Counted from the stretch's first letter, positions 1-12,471 are shown. The stretch: 64,000 nucleotides of DNA from Psococerastis gibbosa (GCA_963971405.1 OZ020488.1:29159089-29223088); one strand, 5' to 3'. Made by a program: numbers and translations. The notes: a model not told the origin generated them from the sequence alone.

Positions 1-395
1 ACCGGCTAGGGCTATTTCCAACAACGGTGACGTGGTAGCAGACATTCAAGACTTAGGTAACGTTTCCACCGACCTCGCATTGCAGATTGCAAATGACATT
101 GACGGAAATGTTTGTTTTTCTTTTTATAGAAATCTATTAAAATATTTGTAATTAACATATCCCATGAAGCCATTTTTTAATTTTAGTTTGTTTGTTTGTG
201 ATTTTACTGTATGATCATTGATCAATTTTAACTATGGCATAGAGGAAAATAAACATTTCCGTCAATTCTGCAATGCGAGGTCGGTGGAGACGCCACCTAA
301 GCCTTGAATGTCTGCTACCACGTTACCGTTGTTGGAAATAGCCCTAGCCGGTCAATGGAATGGGCACCTAAGGGGAGGTGTAACCAGCGGGACAC
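1..395. mobile_element. Foldback (inverted-repeat) element, copy 1, cut by window edge
   Basis: The sequence from base 1 to about 112 returns as its reverse complement at about 262-352, so the segment forms a long hairpin around an AT-rich loop. Shared arm words include GACGTGGTAGCAGACATTCA and CCACCGACCTCGCATTGCAG. The same arms and the same loop, with the loop inverted, recur at 3203-3589, and a shorter relative lies at 12472-12613. The right end runs into CCTAAGG, like the other copies; the left end lies outside the window. No coding capacity is seen. I read it as a non-autonomous foldback transposon of unassigned superfamily. Confidence 0.7.
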
Positions 396-1342
396 AATGC
401 GAAACTTCAAGATCTCCAAAGACTGCTGCAAGCGCTGCCGAACCCGGCCGGTTTGACCAAAAAAGATTAGGTTAAAAAGTGAAACAGTTTGCAGTTTCCA
501 GTTTTCATAAGGAAAAATACCAATATATTCCAAAAAATCTTTGAGGCCGAAAAGGTAGGAAAGGGTTCAGTGTCCATAAAAACCCCTAAAAATAATAAAA
601 ATAAAAAGTTAATAATTAAAAATTAAATAAAACCCGACGTGCCATTCTTTTCCGTGCCATCTCGCGAAGTAGCGTAACTCATTTTTGTTATTGTACTATC
701 ACATCTTATTTTCTTCATGAGCCATTGTAATAAATGTCTCTCATCCCCTTTCTTGACTAGAGGAAAGTATTCATTCAATTTCAGCTCCTTTTTATGTGTT
801 GGTAAGCTTTGCGATCCATAAGGTCAGTGTTGGACACATATATTTTCAGGCTTCTTCTATTGTATTTTACTTCTTTGCTGCTGACTGCAATTACCCTATT
901 TCGGTATTCGTCATTTCAAAATTAATTCAACTATTACCGCAAGTTTCAAGGGAAATGTTATTTCCCAGATTAGTACTCTGGGTGAAGTATGCGGGTGCAG
1001 AAAAAATATCTGTCAGATTCAATTTTTAGTTCTATTGAAAATGCCAGATACTTTTATTTAAAAGGTTCTCAGAACCAAGGAACTCTGTAGAAATCTTTAA
1101 AACTCAGTGAGAAGCCAAGAACAAAGACTTTTTTTTATTTAAAAAAAAAGTTTTGAATCCTTTGGACGTTAAAGAAAATACCCTTCAACATGATCCTCTG
1201 TGTTGTCAGCATTAAATTAACAAACTTTACTTGAAGCCTTTTACTTCTTAATTTTTGTTTAATCTGTTGCGATAATTCATTTTTCTAACATAAATGAAAT
1301 CCATTATTTTCTCAGCAACACAAAAATAAGTTTTGGCCTTCG
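396..1342. other. AT-rich stretch, nothing recognised
   Basis: About 0.95 kb between the foldback element and the next repeat. I see only AT-rich sequence with short A and T runs and small chance reading frames. No repeat shared with the rest of the window was noticed. Confidence 0.5.
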
Positions 1343-1472
1343 GTGACATATTTGGTGTACTTGTGCGAGTCTCAGATGCACGGTATACCGGAGACCTGTC
1401 GTAACTCAACACAGATATTACCTACAGAGGCGACTGAAGAGGTTATTAATTCGGATGCATTCTGAACTCTAT
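1343..1472 (+). repeat. Dispersed repeat R7, copy 1
   Basis: This ~130-bp segment shares ordered blocks with 7828-7916 (opposite strand) and 61766-61872 (same strand): TACTTGTGC...AGTCTC, then GGAGACCTGTCGTAACT, then GAGGCGACT. The three copies are diverged, so the family is old. No target duplication or TIR is visible. A SINE or MITE remnant is possible, but the class is not determined. Confidence 0.55.
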
Positions 1473-1565
1473 GCGACTAATCGTAAAAAAAGGTTCTACT
1501 ACTAAATACTAACTAGGCAGTATGATACAAACCGGCACATTGCGTAGCCTACTAGTACCGCATTT

Positions 1566-2439
1566 AAGAACCGGTCCGAGTTTACTCGAACATGCTTTCC
1601 AATTTATCAACATTAGTAGATAGAGAATATTAGCAATTTCATGGTCAATAATTTTCCAGTGGTTAAATTTCCGATATCTCGGAGGGAGGAGGGGGGGGGG
1701 GTTGTCCACCTGACGTCACTGGAAGTGAGATAAATTATAGATAGGTCAGACCAACACATTAATTACCACAAAGCAATAATGGCAGGGCACGCGATGCATT
1801 TGAGCGCGAATTTTTTATCATTTTTTTCAAAAAAATATTTTTTGTGCAAAACCAAATATCTTTTTGGAAAAGCAACCTATCCGGTTTCGTTACTCAATTT
1901 AACAATTAAAACATGCCTGAAGGTAGAAATCATCGATACAAAGGTTTCGCGGAAAAATAATTTTTTAGTCATTTATCATTACAATTTAGTTATTTTTATT
2001 TTTTTACCCCCAGAACCAAACTATCAAGGGGTAAGCGACCCCCCGCATTTTGTCAACATTAATAAAGACTACAATATATAAATTTAAAAGAAATCGTTGG
2101 AGCCGTTTTTGAGAAATAATTTTTTTAGACGTTTTTTTGGAGTTTTTTGGGAATAAAAACCCCCCTAAATTGAGTTGGCCCCAAATAAAAAAATGGTCCC
2201 GAGGTATGATTTTTGTGAACCTACTTGCCGAATTTCATCAAAATCGACGGAGTAGTTTGCCCGGAAATCGATGCACACAGACATACAGACATACAGACAG
2301 AGCGATAGACAGACATTTCGTAAAAACCACATTTTTTGGTTCCTGGGACCTGAAAACGTGTAAATCCGTTGAAATCTCGGAATCGAAAATTTCAACCATC
2401 ACAAAGCTTTCCTTATACTACGTATAAATTGGAAAGCAA
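1566..2439 (+). repeat. R1 dispersed repeat, copy 1 (~0.87 kb)
   Basis: Starts AAGAACCGGTCCGAG and ends TAAATTGGAAAGCAA. The word TGCTTTCCAATTTAT near the left end is the reverse complement of ATAAATTGGAAAGCA at the right end, giving subterminal inverted repeats. Internal landmarks are a run of G near 1690, a CCCCCAGAACCAAACTATCA block, a (GACA)n-like block around 2277-2312 and TTCCTGGGACCTGAAAACG. Four other long copies and several fragments are in this window. The CLSVCLSVC-type frames it contains are translated tetranucleotide repeat and are not credible proteins. It is probably a non-autonomous DNA transposon. Confidence 0.75.
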
Positions 2440-3202
2440 AAATTATTGCACCACCGGTTTTAGAATAGTGTGTAAACAACAGATATAACAGAGAAATCGG
2501 GCATTTTAAATTAAATACAGGCAGTACGATATCATTACATGTCGGTACCAACACCAAGCCAATTCAAGCTGTTCGTTCAATTAATAGTAAGAAATTAGTA
2601 TATTAGTCTGATATTAATATATCCTCCATTATTGCTACAGCGAAATCCACTATTATTTTATTTTTAAATTTACGATTTTTCCACTTTGTGTAACTTGCAT
2701 TCCTGTTTGGAATTATTATAGATGTGACGCTTTTAGCATTAAGACACATGACTCCCAACGTGCAGTAAATTTCAGAGCTCAATGTTTACTTCCTGACAGC
2801 ACTAAAAACACTAGTAGACATAGGGCTAAAATTGCTTACTTTCAGTTTCCTCTCTTTTTACCACACTTTAAAAAGGTACGTCAGGTGAAGTAACCTAAAT
2901 TGATAGTACAATGTTAAACAGGTTAACTGAAACAATGGTATGCAAGCTGAGATGATATTGCCTTTAACCTTTACTGGGGGAGGGGGAAGCGCTAAAACTG
3001 AGGAGTAAAGATTATGTCTAGTTACCGCGAGATTCAGCCTCTAAGCGCCATAATCCCTCCCCTGCTGTATTACGTCAGCAAGCTTCGATCCTGTCGTAAC
3101 ATATGAGAAGTTGCATCTATTCTGTCCGTGTAGGCCTTACCGCCTGTTGGAAATACGGCGGTTACAGGCAGGAATAGCAGTTGCTGAAACTTGTTCACTG
3201 CT
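2440..3202. other. No gene or repeat recognised
   Basis: AT-rich sequence between R1 copy 1 and the second foldback element. No shared repeat, RNA gene or convincing reading frame was seen. Confidence 0.45.
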
Positions 3203-3589
3203 TAAGGCGGGGTTTCCACCGACCAGCTAGGGCTAAATACAAATACGGTGACGTGGTAACAGACATTCAAGACTTAGGCGGTGTTTCCACCGACCTCGCA
3301 TTGCAGAATACAAGTGGCATTGACGGAAATGTTTGTTTTACTCTATGCCATAGTTACAATTGATCAATGATCATAGAGTAAAATCACAAACAAACTTACT
3401 AAAATTAAAAAATGGCGTCATGGGATATGTTAATTATAAACATTTTAATAGATTTCTATAAAAAGAAAAACAAACATTTCCGTCAATGTCGTTTGCATTC
3501 TGCAATGTCGGTGGAAACCCCGCCTATGTTTTGAATGTCTGTTACCACGTCACCGTATTTGTATCCGGTCGGTGGCAACCGCGCCTAAG
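3203..3589. mobile_element. Foldback element, copy 2 (complete)
   Basis: Outer ends read AAGGCGGGGTTTCCACCGACC at the left (about 3203-3224) and, in inverse, GGTCGGTGGCAACCGCGCCT at the right (about 3568-3587). Inner arms match copy 1 (GACGTGGTAACAGACATTCA...). The GGCGGTGTTTCCACCGACC word occurs a second time inside the left arm near 3277, so the terminal repeat looks duplicated or nested. The loop, with TTGATCAATGATCA, is the reverse complement of the copy 1 loop. No coding sequence. Confidence 0.75.
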
Positions 3590-3726
3590 GTCGACTCGTA
3601 TCTGTACTTGGTTAAGTGATGCTTCCACCTGTTACACTACGCCAATGGTAAGCTTGTCACAGCTTGTCCATTATCGCTAATAGCCGGTGTAGGTTGACAT
3701 TGATGACGTACACCAGTTTGCAAATG
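3590..3726 (+). repeat. R2 SINE-like repeat, copy 1
   Basis: Shares ordered blocks with 11556-11680, 48046-48185 and, on the other strand, 51938-52075: GACTCGTA, TACTTGGTTAAGT, GGTAAGCTTG, CAGCTTGTCCATTATCGCT, TAGCCGGT and GTTGACAT. It abuts foldback copy 2 directly. Length (~125-140 bp) and dispersal suggest a SINE, but I cannot see convincing tRNA A/B boxes. Confidence 0.6.
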
Positions 3727-3753
3727 GCCCAAAATTCTTACGGAAACAATATA

Positions 3754-4582
3754 AAGAACCGGTCCGAGTTTACTCGAACATGCTTTCCAATTTATCAACA
3801 TTAGTAGAGAGAAAATGAGTAATTTCATGGTGAAATTTTTTCCTACAGTTAAGTTTCCGATATCTCGGGGGGGGGGGGGGGTGTCCACCTGACGTCACTG
3901 GAGGTGAGATTAATTCGAGATAGGTCAGACCAACACATTACCACACAGCAATAATGGCAGGGCACGCAATGCATTTGACCGTGAATTTTCCATCATTTTC
4001 GGTTTCCGGTTTCGTTACTCAATTTAACACCTAAAACACACCTGAAGGTAGAAATCATCAATTGAAAGGTTTCGGAGAAAAATTATTTTTTAGTCATTTT
4101 CTATTAAAATTTAGTTATTTTTATTTTTTTACCCCCAGAAGCAAACTATCGAGGGGCAAGCGATACCCCGCATTTTGTCAACATTAATAACGACTACAAT
4201 ATATGTGAATTTAAAAGGAATCCTTGAAGCCGTTTTTGAGAAATAATGTTTTTAGACGTTTTTTTTTGAGTTTTTGAGAATGAAACCCCCAATTAAGTTG
4301 GCCCAAAATAAAAAATAAGCGGTGTCGAGGTATGATTTTTTCAATCTACATACTAAATTTCATCAAAATCGACCGAGCAGTTTTGCCCGGAAATCGATGA
4401 ACAGACAGGCGTCATTACGACAGACCGACATACAGACAGACAGACAGACAAACAGACATTTCGTAAAAACCACTTTTTTGGGTTCCTGGGACCTCAAAAC
4501 GTGTAAATTCGTTGAAATCTCGGAATCGAAAATTTTGAACATCACAAAGCTTTCCTTATACTACGTATAAATTGGAAAGCAA
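3754..4582 (+). repeat. R1 dispersed repeat, copy 2
   Basis: Same orientation and landmarks as the copy at 1566-2439: AAGAACCGGTCCGAG start, a G-run near 3868, (GACA)n near 4430-4450, CTTATACTACGTATAAATTG just before the end. The two copies lie about 1.3 kb apart and can be aligned over almost their full length, with several indels. Confidence 0.75.
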
Positions 4583-4679
4583 TGATGTCCGAAATCCATG
4601 GGGAGTTGGACAAGAGATAAATGGCTTAGGTTTATAAAAAACGTCATTCAGGACATAATTATTTTTATTATGTTTTTTA

Positions 4680-4809
4680 GGGTAGCTACCATGAGTCCAT
4701 GACCGTGTGAAAAGTCCCGGGAAGGATTACTGGACGGCACTGCCATGTTCCAATGCATTGTGGTGCCGTGCAGCATTCCTTAATTTTCAAGTTATCGTGG
4801 GAGCTACCC
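4680..4809. mobile_element. Short hairpin MITE 'F', copy 1
   Basis: A 130-bp imperfect palindrome. The left end GGGTAGCTACC pairs with GGGAGCTACCC at the right. Inner arms contain ACTGGACGGCACTGCCATG and its approximate inverse CATTGTGGTGCCGTGCAGCA. Related hairpins lie at 25258-25358, 32869-32992 and 36405-36522. It has no coding potential. Confidence 0.65.
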
Positions 4810-7800
4810 CTACTGCCAACCTTTCAAAGCGGGTTTGAAGTCGTTTTGGATTTCTATACGAAAGCTTGCGATTTTCTCGCGTTTACCGTATGGTAACAAA
4901 TCAGTAGAAACATAAGCTGGCTATTTCGGTCTGTGAAATTTATCGCACCATTTCTAACTGTTTTTTTTTCTACTGGGCTATGGGAATTTGCGTGCTAAAT
5001 TTCAAAATTGGATTTCTATCATAGGGTAGCGTAGCGGGAGGGGGGGATTGGTAAAGACCGCACAGGTCTTTAGAACCGCACCCTCCTTATATTTACCACA
5101 AAATATGGACGCTGTGCGGCCAGTCTTGGTGAGATTATTGTCTTGACTGCAACCCTTATATTACCATGACCAAAGGCAATGAGATTAGTTGACTTTTACT
5201 AATAAGAAAATAGGAAAGTTTGTACAGTAGAACTTTTTTATTTTATTTTGATACCATGACACCAAATTAATGAATTTCTAATGATTTTGAACAACTGCAA
5301 GTCAGGTAAAATTCCGTACATTTTGTATGCATGTATAACATGACCTATATCAAGGATAAAAATAAAATACAATTTATTAATTAATCATTTTTTTGCAAAC
5401 ATACCTAAAACTGCAATAAAATGCAAATCTATCAATAATATACCAAGCACATGTGACTATTCTAAACGGCGGGAATTACCCCGTCGGCCAATCCTTCCAC
5501 CACCGGGTCAAGCGACAACAACGTGTCCTAGGCTCGGACACGTTAAGTAAGTAAGCAAGTATTCTAATCCTTAAAGTTAAAATTAAAAAAAAAAAAACAG
5601 CTTTATTAAAAGAAAGTTAAATTTTGAACTTCAGTACTAAATGTGCGCTATCTGAGGGTATTAAGTGGTAAAGGGAATGGATTGCCATTTTTGCTGAACT
5701 TTTTTTTTACTTTTTAATCACCTTTAACCACCTAGTAGGATCAAGAGTTGTTTTTATAGAAAGAAATTTTGGTCTTTTATGCGAGTAACATTTTTACAGC
5801 AAGCTGCAAGGACGTCCACATGATTGCTGCGACGTAAGAAGATGAGGGACGACGGATGCGGGGCAAAGTAATTTGTTCCTTTGAAAACGTCATTAACTTC
5901 CTTCCTCGACTCTATTTCCGCTGCCATTTTGATCAATTCCTTTGGCATCCTAGTCGATGGTAAACAAAGCTGCTTGCCTTCCCTGTCTGCACAGCTTCTT
6001 GTGCTACAACAAAATGAATATGGTAATCAGTTGGACGATTGGGCGTGACTGTCTTGGCGCAGGATTCTCAGGCGCGATTGTTTTCGGGGACAATAAAAAA
6101 ATGAACTTACTTTACTTTATCCAATGCCAACTCTTGGCATTTTGCCATTAGCCAACGAGCCTCCCAGTAAGCCATAAGGTTTCTGTCCGGTTGCCGAGGC
6201 CTTTCGGCCGTTGTTATTCTTGCGTCTGTGGCTCCTTTTCGCAAAGAACTGTTGACCATTTAGCTATAGGCAGGGGGTTACGGTGATCAACATCACCCCC
6301 CACATAAAAAAAATGTTAAAAATCCTTTTTTATGGGAACCCGTAGAAAAATTACGTCAAATCCCAATTTTTGCATTAGTTGGGCGCATGCTTGGGTTCAT
6401 GATCTGATTGTTTTCCTATGCGAAAGAGATCTATTATGAATTGAATAAAGAAATTGGAAAGGTCGAAGCTAATAATGAGCAGGCTAACCGGATGACCATC
6501 CACAGCGCGTGTAGTAATGCGGCTAAAAGTCATCTCCTAGTCTGACAGCGTGGTTCTCGGCATAAGCCAGATATAGCTGTCAAAATCAAGCTAGATTGCG
6601 AGGGGCTCAAGCTCAAATGCGCAGAACTTGTTACTGCGCCTGTATTTGTTGGCAGCATTCCATAAGCTTTGCCGATGGCTTTTTAAGTGTAAAAAAGCCA
6701 ATAAGTTAAGCTTTTCCTTCTATTGCAACCGTCTAACTATACAAAATCCATGTTTGGTGCCTAAGATTCCCAAAGGGCGAAGTATTAGGAATAGTAAATC
6801 TAATTATATTCGAACTTAGGGCATTTTTGGTCATTTCTATCGTACCTTAAAAAGGTGTTCTGTATTTCATTGGAACTAATTCTTCTGTTATATTGCATTG
6901 TTTATTATTATTATTGAAGTGAAACTTCTTTATCGACGTAGGGAGAAAAATCTTGTTACCCGCCATCTTGTCTTGAGCCATCCTGATTTCTGTACTCATG
7001 GATGACACTCATTTTTGGGCAGATGTAGAAGGCCTATTTCAATTTAAATTATACCCATGTATTTTGTATTTTTTATTGTTTCATTAGAAGCAGTATGAAT
7101 TTACCCCTTAAACGCGAGTGGAACACAAAATTTCTAAAATGTCTAAAAAATGACGCAAAAAAATTCAATCCAATTTGAATTGAATGGGCGACTTTAAAGC
7201 AATTATATGGGCAGATCTAGAAGGCCTATCTTAATTTAAATTATACCTATGACTTTGCCTATTCTTCCTCTTTCAGGCCACGCTATATTTGTCGTGGTCA
7301 GGCAAGGGGTTTGGCTCTGGGGGTGTGAAACGTCAGGGGGTGCGCACGATTTTCAACAAAAATAGACCTCTTTCGGCCGCGTTATTATCTACTAGTACTT
7401 AAAAAATTCAAACTACTTAAGGGCTTTTGCACATTTCTTTCTTCTTTCCAGCCATATATTATGTAAGTGAAATTCAGTAATTTAGGCGTTGTCACGTTAA
7501 ACTATCGTCTGTAAACCGACTTTACAACCGACTTACAGACAACCAATATAATTAATGAAATGCTATTATAATCTTAGCAACAATAAGTTAAAATAATTGA
7601 ATTATTTGTATACCGGTTTATAATGTTTATAATAATAAAAGCCTTAACCAATTTCTGTAGAGTTGTAAATATATTGTAGTAGATCATTTTTCGAAAAATG
7701 ATGTCATAAGGAAGTTTCACTTCTTACGTGTGTACACCGATACACGCACGCTATTTTTTTTTTTTTTTGTGAATTAGCTCAATAACAGATATTTTAGTAT

Positions 7801-7827
7801 ATATTCGGAAACAAACAATTCAATGAA
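4810..7827. other. 3-kb stretch without recognised gene
   Basis: AT-rich sequence with small unrelated reading frames (longest ~65 codons) lacking recognisable motifs. A 19-nt perfect hairpin (AAAGACC...GGTCTTT) sits at about 5074-5092. GC-rich 5464-5560 (CGGACACGTTAAGTAAGTAAG at its end) has the look of a retroposon tail but matches nothing else here. Confidence 0.45.
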
Positions 7828-7916
7828 TGTATCCGAATAACCTCTTTAGTCGCCTCTGTGTTGAGTTACGACAGGTCACCGATCGCATGATGTGTAGAGA
7901 CTCGCACAAGTACGAA
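7828..7916 (-). repeat. Dispersed repeat R7, copy 2
   Basis: Reverse-complement match to the repeat at 1343-1472, with shared blocks GAGTTACGACAGGTC, GTCGCCTCT and GACTCGCACAAGTAC. It is truncated relative to the first copy. Confidence 0.5.
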
Positions 7917-8776
7917 CAAGCTACCATCACTATGCCATCGAAGTCCATAAATAATTTATTAAAAAAAAAATAATAATAATTTATGTGACTAATTATTTTT
8001 GTACTGGCAAAGTAATATTTATGAAAGCTACGATACCCAGAAGAAGAAGGCGGCATTTCTTTGAAATTTTCTTTTCTTTTGAACTTTCTGTAGAAACTGT
8101 ACAAAGCACAATCCGAAAATCGGTGCCCTCCTGTCTTTGGTCAATGTCCTCCAGCTCAAAAGGGTTTGTTTGGACTGTAATCTTCAAAAGAAAAGGACAT
8201 CGAACAGGTAAACAGTGGAAGGTAGGCATGACATAGGATCCCTCACTATACGATGACACGGTCTCGGGTTGTTTGCTGAACCAACAAGCTAATGCCCTTT
8301 ACCCAGATTGCAAAAACTAATCCACCCAACACTTAAAAGTGATTGCTGACGTCGTGGATTTTTTGATTTTATGATTAGATTATATATGCTGAGTTTAATG
8401 CCTATTTTCAATGAGCTGCTACGTTTATTTGTATATAGCCTAGTATGTTACTTCCATTTTACTGTACAGTCTGCTTTATATAATGTATAATATCTATAAG
8501 TACCTTCACATGAGGTGGGCTGTACCGTTGCCAATTCTTATACTTCTTCTTATTACACAAGAGTGTATTGGTTATACTGTATTCAATTAATTAATCAAGT
8601 GAATAGAGTAGGTATCATTTCGTTTATTTGTCGTTTTCCAAATGTATCCATAAAAAAGCGACAAAATTGTTCTTATTTATTGTGGGTAAAAGTTTTATTA
8701 ATGACACAATGGCATTGGCAGCAGATTTATGTGTAGCATCGGTTATTGCTACGGCTCATTTTTTAATTTTATGAAA

Positions 8777-8915
8777 AGTGTCTATGAGGAGGACCCAGGG
8801 AGGAATAAACTGAAGGAGGACGCAGGAGCTCGAACTTATCAAGAACTGATGAGAACACCGCGAGAACGGGAGGAGAATATTTCGGGAGTTGCTGCAAACC
8901 AATGGATGACATTGT
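8777..8915 (+). pseudogene. Possible LINE ORF2 C-terminal scrap
   Basis: A short frame reads DPGRNKLKED...GARTYQELMR...REREE, which resembles the Arg/Glu-rich extreme C-terminus found after the reverse transcriptase in some arthropod non-LTR retrotransposons. Only about 40 residues support it and no upstream RT motif is present. A chance frame is a real alternative. Confidence 0.25.
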
Positions 8916-9312
8916 GACTTCCGAAGGAGTACCTACCCACGTAAACACCCTACTTATATTGCCGGAACTCGTCATAAACGGACTCCACTGACTCTACAAC
9001 GAAAACACCGAGCAGGGAAGCCCGACATTAAACATTACGTTTCCCAAAGTTACAAAATGTTTCGTGGCAAATGGAAGCAATTCGTTTGAATGGCCACTCT
9101 TCTATCTAAATTAACCGATGCATACGTCGTAATGACTTGAAATGATGATGATGATAATTTGCGAAGTTGGACAAGTAATTGTTGTAAACGTAAGAAAGTG
9201 AGAACGAACAGAGGCTGCAAACGACATTGATGAGCGACATTGAGTAAATAAAATAGACTGGGCCCACATTGCCCCCTGCTTACTCAGTGGCCCTACTTTT
9301 TGTGACGCTTCG

Positions 9313-9862
9313 GTCAACGTCAGAGCTGCATTGACAGTTAGACAGTTAACAATGTGATTGCAATTGCAAGATCTGGCTTATGTTAATTGCTAGGTAGCTC
9401 ACATACTGTACTGGAACATTTCCTAAAGCTCATTGTAGTCTTAAGTCAATGATCTTCTCCTTCTACTTCTTCCTCTTCCGGGTTTATTTGAACTTCATTC
9501 GGCTACTAATTCATCCATCCAGCGGTTTCGGGGACACCCCTGCAGTCGTCTTCCCGTCATGTTTGCTTTGTACATATTGTTCGGCATGCTGTCCGTCGAC
9601 ATCTTACAATGTGTTCCAGTCGTCATAGACGTTACGGTTTTATAAAACGCTCTGAGTTTATTTCGGCATTGTTCTTATACGCTTTCCGTTTTTCCGCTTT
9701 CGTTTGGGTCAACGTCAGAGTCGCATTGACAGTTAACAGTGTGATTGCATTTGCAAAGCAGACCTGACTTGTGTCATAGTAGAAATTCAAATAATTGATA
9801 GCCTCTGTACTTACTGTTTTGGAACATTTCCCAAAGATCATCGTAGTTTTAAGTTATTGATG
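9313..9862 (+). repeat. Diverged direct duplication (two ~150-bp units)
   Basis: Unit 1 at about 9313-9460 and unit 2 at about 9707-9862 share GTCAACGTCAGAG, GCATTGACAGTTA, TGTGATTGCA, GGAACATTTCC and AAGATCAT-type blocks in the same order. They are separated by about 245 bp of unrelated sequence. It is either a local segmental duplication or two copies of one dispersed repeat. Confidence 0.55.
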
Positions 9863-11555
9863 CACGTCAGAGAGTAGAGACTCTGTTGAGATTAATGGAT
9901 TATAATGCTAATGTAGCCTACGTTTACATGGGAAATTTATATCTTACGTGTTGTAACTACAGATGAACTTTATGCCGTTTATTAAATTAACATTAACAAC
10001 GAAATCAGGTCACTAATACTGTATGCAAATATTTCAATTAAACTATCGTTGGTATGTACAGTTAGGTGTAAGATAGGGCCCTAGGCCCTAATCTCGCTGT
10101 ACCATTATTATTATATTTTATCAAACAAGATTTTATTATTATTATTATTATTATTTTTAAAATAGGGTATATGGTTTATTCCTTAATGTAACATACGAGT
10201 ACTATAACAGCTTATCAAATCTTTTAATGAGTAACTTACTGTAGAGTTAAAAATGTGAAAAAACTATTTTAGGTCATTGTTTTCATGGCTATAGGTTCAT
10301 AGGAGATGATTTTACAGGAAATAGTCGCTCAGATTAAAGAAATACGTAGCATTCTAAAATTGAGCTTAGAAATTGTTAGGAGCTGGTTACTTCGATACAT
10401 CTACAGACATAGACGACGCTAAATTTATTCCAGCATCTAGTTTTGAAAAGAAGGAATATTTGCGCCTCACATCTCTTTTTAACAATAGATGGAAGCCTGA
10501 CAGAAGGCTGCACCGTTATTGGGAAACCTTAGAAAGTTGTGAAAATGGCAGGAGGTTGTTTTTCATCGTTTGGGTTTGATGTGTCTGTCAGCTTTGAATG
10601 GGTAAACAATTTGGTTTACGGGCTGGGCGGGTGCCAACAGCAATCAGCTCTCTAGTCACAACGTCCATATCCGGTTTTATTCCTTCCTTTGCTTTTTCTT
10701 TACGGTTTGAAATAGCCTGCAGAAAGTATGCAATGTGCAACACGACTGTCACAAGGCTATTACTCTTAGCCTACTGTATGGTAGGTCAGCTGTCAAATAC
10801 CTAATACCGACTACGTACGAGTAAATAAGCTTTTACGCTTCCACTAGCCCAGCCACGACACATTGACTAAGGCACACTTACGCCTGTCAATGTAAGCTTC
10901 TCTCAACTAGCCCATTAATGCTTGTCCAGGTCGAAACCAGATTTCTAAATGCCAGGAATTCTTCCGGTAGCAATGCCTAACTTCTTCTCCTTCTTCGAAT
11001 GCCTCTTCTATCGGAAATTGGTGATTTGACATATTTTGACATGAATTGACATGGCAATTGCAAACTCCCCAAAAAGAAGTCAAGAATGTCGGGTATCGAA
11101 TATACTTGGTCATGACGACTCCAATGCTTTAAGATAATCGCAAACCACCCCCGCAGACGAGGGGAAATTCAATTGTATGTGTCTGGGTCACTTCAGGCTT
11201 ATTAACCTTATGGCACAAGACTCGCCACTGAGGCCACCGAGTTGCCATAACTGTGATGTCCCACCGGCAGTGGCACATGTCCTGCTGACCCGCCCCAGCT
11301 GGCTTCAGACTCCAGAGCCCTTCTGCCGCTTCCGTAACAGCAATACCTGCTTGGAAATGACGTAAGGGCCATCCATACCTTAAGTCAACCCTCTTCTTTA
11401 GAATACTCTGAGGAGAGGTTGACAACACATGAGTGTGGAAACCCAGAAGAGCAAAGTGCCCATTTATTTTACAATAGACTGTATTTTTAAGATATGGAAA
11501 ATTGTGGCAGCCGAATTAATCATTTGGATATTTTTTTACCAATACCATTCTGCCA
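9863..11555. other. No gene recognised; AT-rich with a (TTA)n tract
   Basis: A (TTA)n microsatellite lies at about 10134-10155. Short frames at 10373-10804 and 10907-11428 show no family motif, codon bias or splice context that I would defend. Confidence 0.45.
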
Positions 11556-11680
11556 GACTCGTACTTGGTTAAGTCATGCGTTCGCCTGTTTCATTGCGTC
11601 AATGGTAAGCTTGCCTCAGCTTGTCCATTATCGCTTGTAGCCGGTTTAGGTTGACATCGAGAACGTATACCAGTTTCCAA
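11556..11680 (+). repeat. R2 SINE-like repeat, copy 2
   Basis: Clear match to 3590-3726 over about 120 bp: CTCGTACTTGGTTAAGTCAT, GTCAATGGTAAGCTTG, CAGCTTGTCCATTATCGCTT, TAGCCGGTTTAGGTTGACAT and ACCAGTTT. It looks full length relative to the other copies. Confidence 0.65.
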
Positions 11681-11702
11681 TATATATTAGTAGTATACTA
11701 GT

Positions 11703-11922
11703 AAAACATTACAACAATATTTTCCATATTGGCAATCCTAATTACATACGTACTAAGTCCCTACATAGTATATGTATCCATGGGGTCGTTGGTATTCGAC
11801 AAGGAACCTATGGGCTACTAGTAATAAGTTGGCCTGAGTCCATAAAAAGTCCTTGAAAAAATTACAACATATTCCATATTGCCAATCCTAATTACATACG
11901 TACCAAGTCCCTACATAGTATA
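11703..11922 (+). repeat. Local direct duplication (two ~68-bp units)
   Basis: Unit 1 (11703-11772) and unit 2 (11857-11922) both read ATTACAACA...TTCCATATTG.CAATCC, then TAATTACATACGTAC.AAGTC, then CCTACATAGTATA. Only a few substitutions and a short indel separate them, so the duplication is fairly recent. Confidence 0.75.
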
Positions 11923-12471
11923 CTAATTTATTTATTTATAAATAGGAATTGTACCGGTTCGTTACAATATATGCATATTACTACTGACATATTGGTATAA
12001 AACTGACCAACAGCTGTGCTGTTGGTGATGTTAATAGACCATTACTGTGTGCAAAGCAAAGCCCCACCCGTGGACCGTGGTCAGCTAATTACTAAATTGT
12101 CCCCCGGCTAAATCCATCCATGTCTTTGTTGTGCGTGTGGGTTTGCTTTTTGTAACGGTAACCCCACCCCCATTACAACCTACCTCTATTACTTCAACCC
12201 CCATGCCGACCCAACGTCAGGCTCAGATTGCCAGTTATTTGTTCTCTCCGCTCCATATAGTGGCTGAGGTTTAATTAGTGTTTGCGATACAGGTACTGTA
12301 AGGTTCTGCTGCCATTAATTCACCTGTGCGTAACCTAAATAGATTTCTTTTTTGAGTAGCCTACCAGCTTTAGTGGTATTGAAATTAACAACAGAGCTGC
12401 AGGCCTATATGCAGGCTGATTAAAGTTCAATGGACCACCCTTTTTTTCTCGCAGTTGGTTATGGATAGGCC

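Noticed and set aside
2165..2427. Open frames rich in CLSVCLSVC on either strand (also at 4322-4570, 21267-21512, 24061-24256)
   Set aside because: They are translations of the (GACA)n block inside R1 repeats. The frame is not kept between copies and the composition is that of tetranucleotide repeat.
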